DNA of 7,066 bases from Flavobacteriales bacterium. Its GTDB lineage: Bacteria > Bacteroidota > Bacteroidia > Flavobacteriales > BACL11. The translations under genes and the position numbers were made by a program. The stretch spans positions 1 to 7,066 of the forward strand of contig JABGXK010000271.1 of NCBI GenBank assembly GCA_018675825.1. Direction: 5' to 3'. The notes under the pieces were generated by a model that ran no database searches, was not told the origin of the DNA, and worked only from the letters and a program-made list of their open reading frames with translations. This document shows, piece by piece, positions 6,295 through 7,066 of this stretch; the stretch's first letter is position 1, and each line of letters starts with the position of its first letter.

Positions 6295-7066
6295 TTAATT
6301 AATACTCTCTTCTAATGAATCATTTTTTTCATCAATAACTACTAAATTATCTATTTCATCCATTTCTTGCTGAGAGCCAACTAAAACATCTGAAGCATTC
6401 ACTAAACCTGTACCAGCAGGTATCTTCTTACCAATAATAACATTCTCTTTTAAACCAATTAAAGGATCTCTCTTGGCATTGATAGCAGCCTCATTTAAAA
6501 CCTTAGTAGTTTGCTGGAATGATGCAGCAGAAATCCAACTGTCAACTTGCAATGATGCTCTAGTAATACCTTGTAAAACTGGGCTAGAAATTGCAGGAAC
6601 TGCATCTCTAGATTCAATAACTTTACCATCTTTACGTTTAATTCTAGAATTTTCCTCCCTTAATTCTCTTACACTAACAATTTGACCAGCTTTACAATCA
6701 ATTGAATCTCCATGATCAGTAATAAATCTCATCCCAAAAATATTATCATTCTGCTCAACAAATTCAGTTTTACTAACCAATTGTTTTTCAAGAAAGTAAG
6801 TGTCACCAGAATCAATTATTTCTACTTTTCTCATCATTTGTCTAACAAGAACCTCAAAATGCTTATCATTAATCTTAACACCTTGTAAACGATATACATC
6901 TTGAATTTCATTAACAATATATTCTTGAACTGTAGTTACACCCTTAATAGCCAAAATATCTGATGGTGTTATAACGCCATCACAAAGTGGAGATCCTGAT
7001 TTAACAAAATCATTCTCTTGAACTAAAATATGTTTAGATAATTTTATAAGGTACTTTTTAACATCC
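6295..7066 (-). CDS. rpoC: DNA-directed RNA polymerase subunit beta', C-terminal part (5' end beyond the right edge)
   Basis: This is the last 256 residues of the beta' subunit of RNA polymerase, which forms the clamp and much of the active-site cleft. The frame is open to the window edge, so there is no start here; an apparent start at 6954 is an internal TTG codon within [14 protein letters not shown]. Recognisable conserved stretches, in order, are [78 protein letters not shown] and [20 protein letters not shown]. The last two are the C-terminal region close to where the omega subunit contacts beta' in known structures. A variable acidic tail of about 35 residues follows (ending NDSLEESIN). 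The DUF3467 gene follows after 12 bp. No frameshift is seen. Identification is certain for the family. Confidence 0.98.
   Translation of the reverse strand, partial: DVKKYLIKLSKHILVQENDFVKSGSPLCDGVITPSDILAIKGVTTVQEYIVNEIQDVYRLQGVKINDKHFEVLVRQMMRKVEIIDSGDTYFLEKQLVSKTEFVEQNDNIFGMRFITDHGDSIDCKAGQIVSVRELREENSRIKRKDGKVIESRDAVPAISSPVLQGITRASLQVDSWISAASFQQTTKVLNEAAINAKRDPLIGLKENVIIGKKIPAGTGLVNASDVLVGSQQEMDEIDNLVVIDEKNDSLEESIN

Noticed and set aside
6473..6685. Short open frame on the plus strand inside rpoC
   Set aside because: It is antisense to a conserved part of RpoC and has no independent support; a shadow frame.
6295..6954. A separate 219-residue gene starting at 6954
   Set aside because: The start is an internal TTG; the same frame stays open to the window edge and reads typical RpoC sequence upstream of it, so this is the end of rpoC.
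1..7066. A novel defence, mobile or biosynthetic system
   Set aside because: All seven genes belong to recognisable core families in tidy operon spacing; there are no transposases, integrases, toxin-antitoxin pairs, CRISPR repeats or composition islands beyond a somewhat more AT-rich plug gene.

Overview
The window is an ordinary-looking block of core chromosome from a member of the Bacteroidota, most likely a marine or sodium-adapted flavobacterium. The evidence is the strongly AT-rich, Asn/Lys/Ile-rich coding sequence, a type IX secretion system (T9SS) plug-family protein (a phylum-typical system), an Nqr sodium pump, A/T-rich leaders without Shine-Dalgarno sites, and TAnnTTTG (-7) promoter-like elements. 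Genus cannot be read from the sequence. There is no mobile element, CRISPR array, tRNA, rRNA or integrase.

Layout: positions 1-2885 hold the start of a minus-strand nqrABC operon. nqrA is first, nqrB follows after 2 bp, and nqrC overlaps nqrB by 4 bp and runs off the left edge. Together they encode the quinone/redox, membrane and FMN-carrying subunits of the Na+-translocating NADH:quinone oxidoreductase. The 102-bp gap 2886-2987 separates nqrA from a plus-strand gene for a DUF5103/T9SS plug-like lipoprotein (2988-4292). After a 41-bp gap comes pruA (4334-5962), L-glutamate gamma-semialdehyde dehydrogenase. It converges, with only 5 bp between stop codons, on a minus-strand pair: rpoC (beta' subunit, C-terminal 256 residues visible, running off the right edge) followed after 12 bp by a small DUF3467 protein.

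The genes are mostly independent housekeeping functions: respiratory sodium pumping, protein secretion, proline catabolism and transcription. The most interesting non-coding structure is a perfect 20-bp palindrome at 2910-2929. Each half reads TAAATTTG outward, so it could be the fused -7 elements of back-to-back promoters for nqrA and the plug gene, or an operator controlling both. The other points worth checking are an SGET (instead of SGAT) sequence at the presumed FMN-attachment site of NqrB, a repeat cluster just upstream of the plug gene start, a carbohydrate-binding-module-like C-terminal domain in the plug protein, and the uncharacterised DUF3467 protein tied to rpoC. I see no convincing entirely new system in this window.
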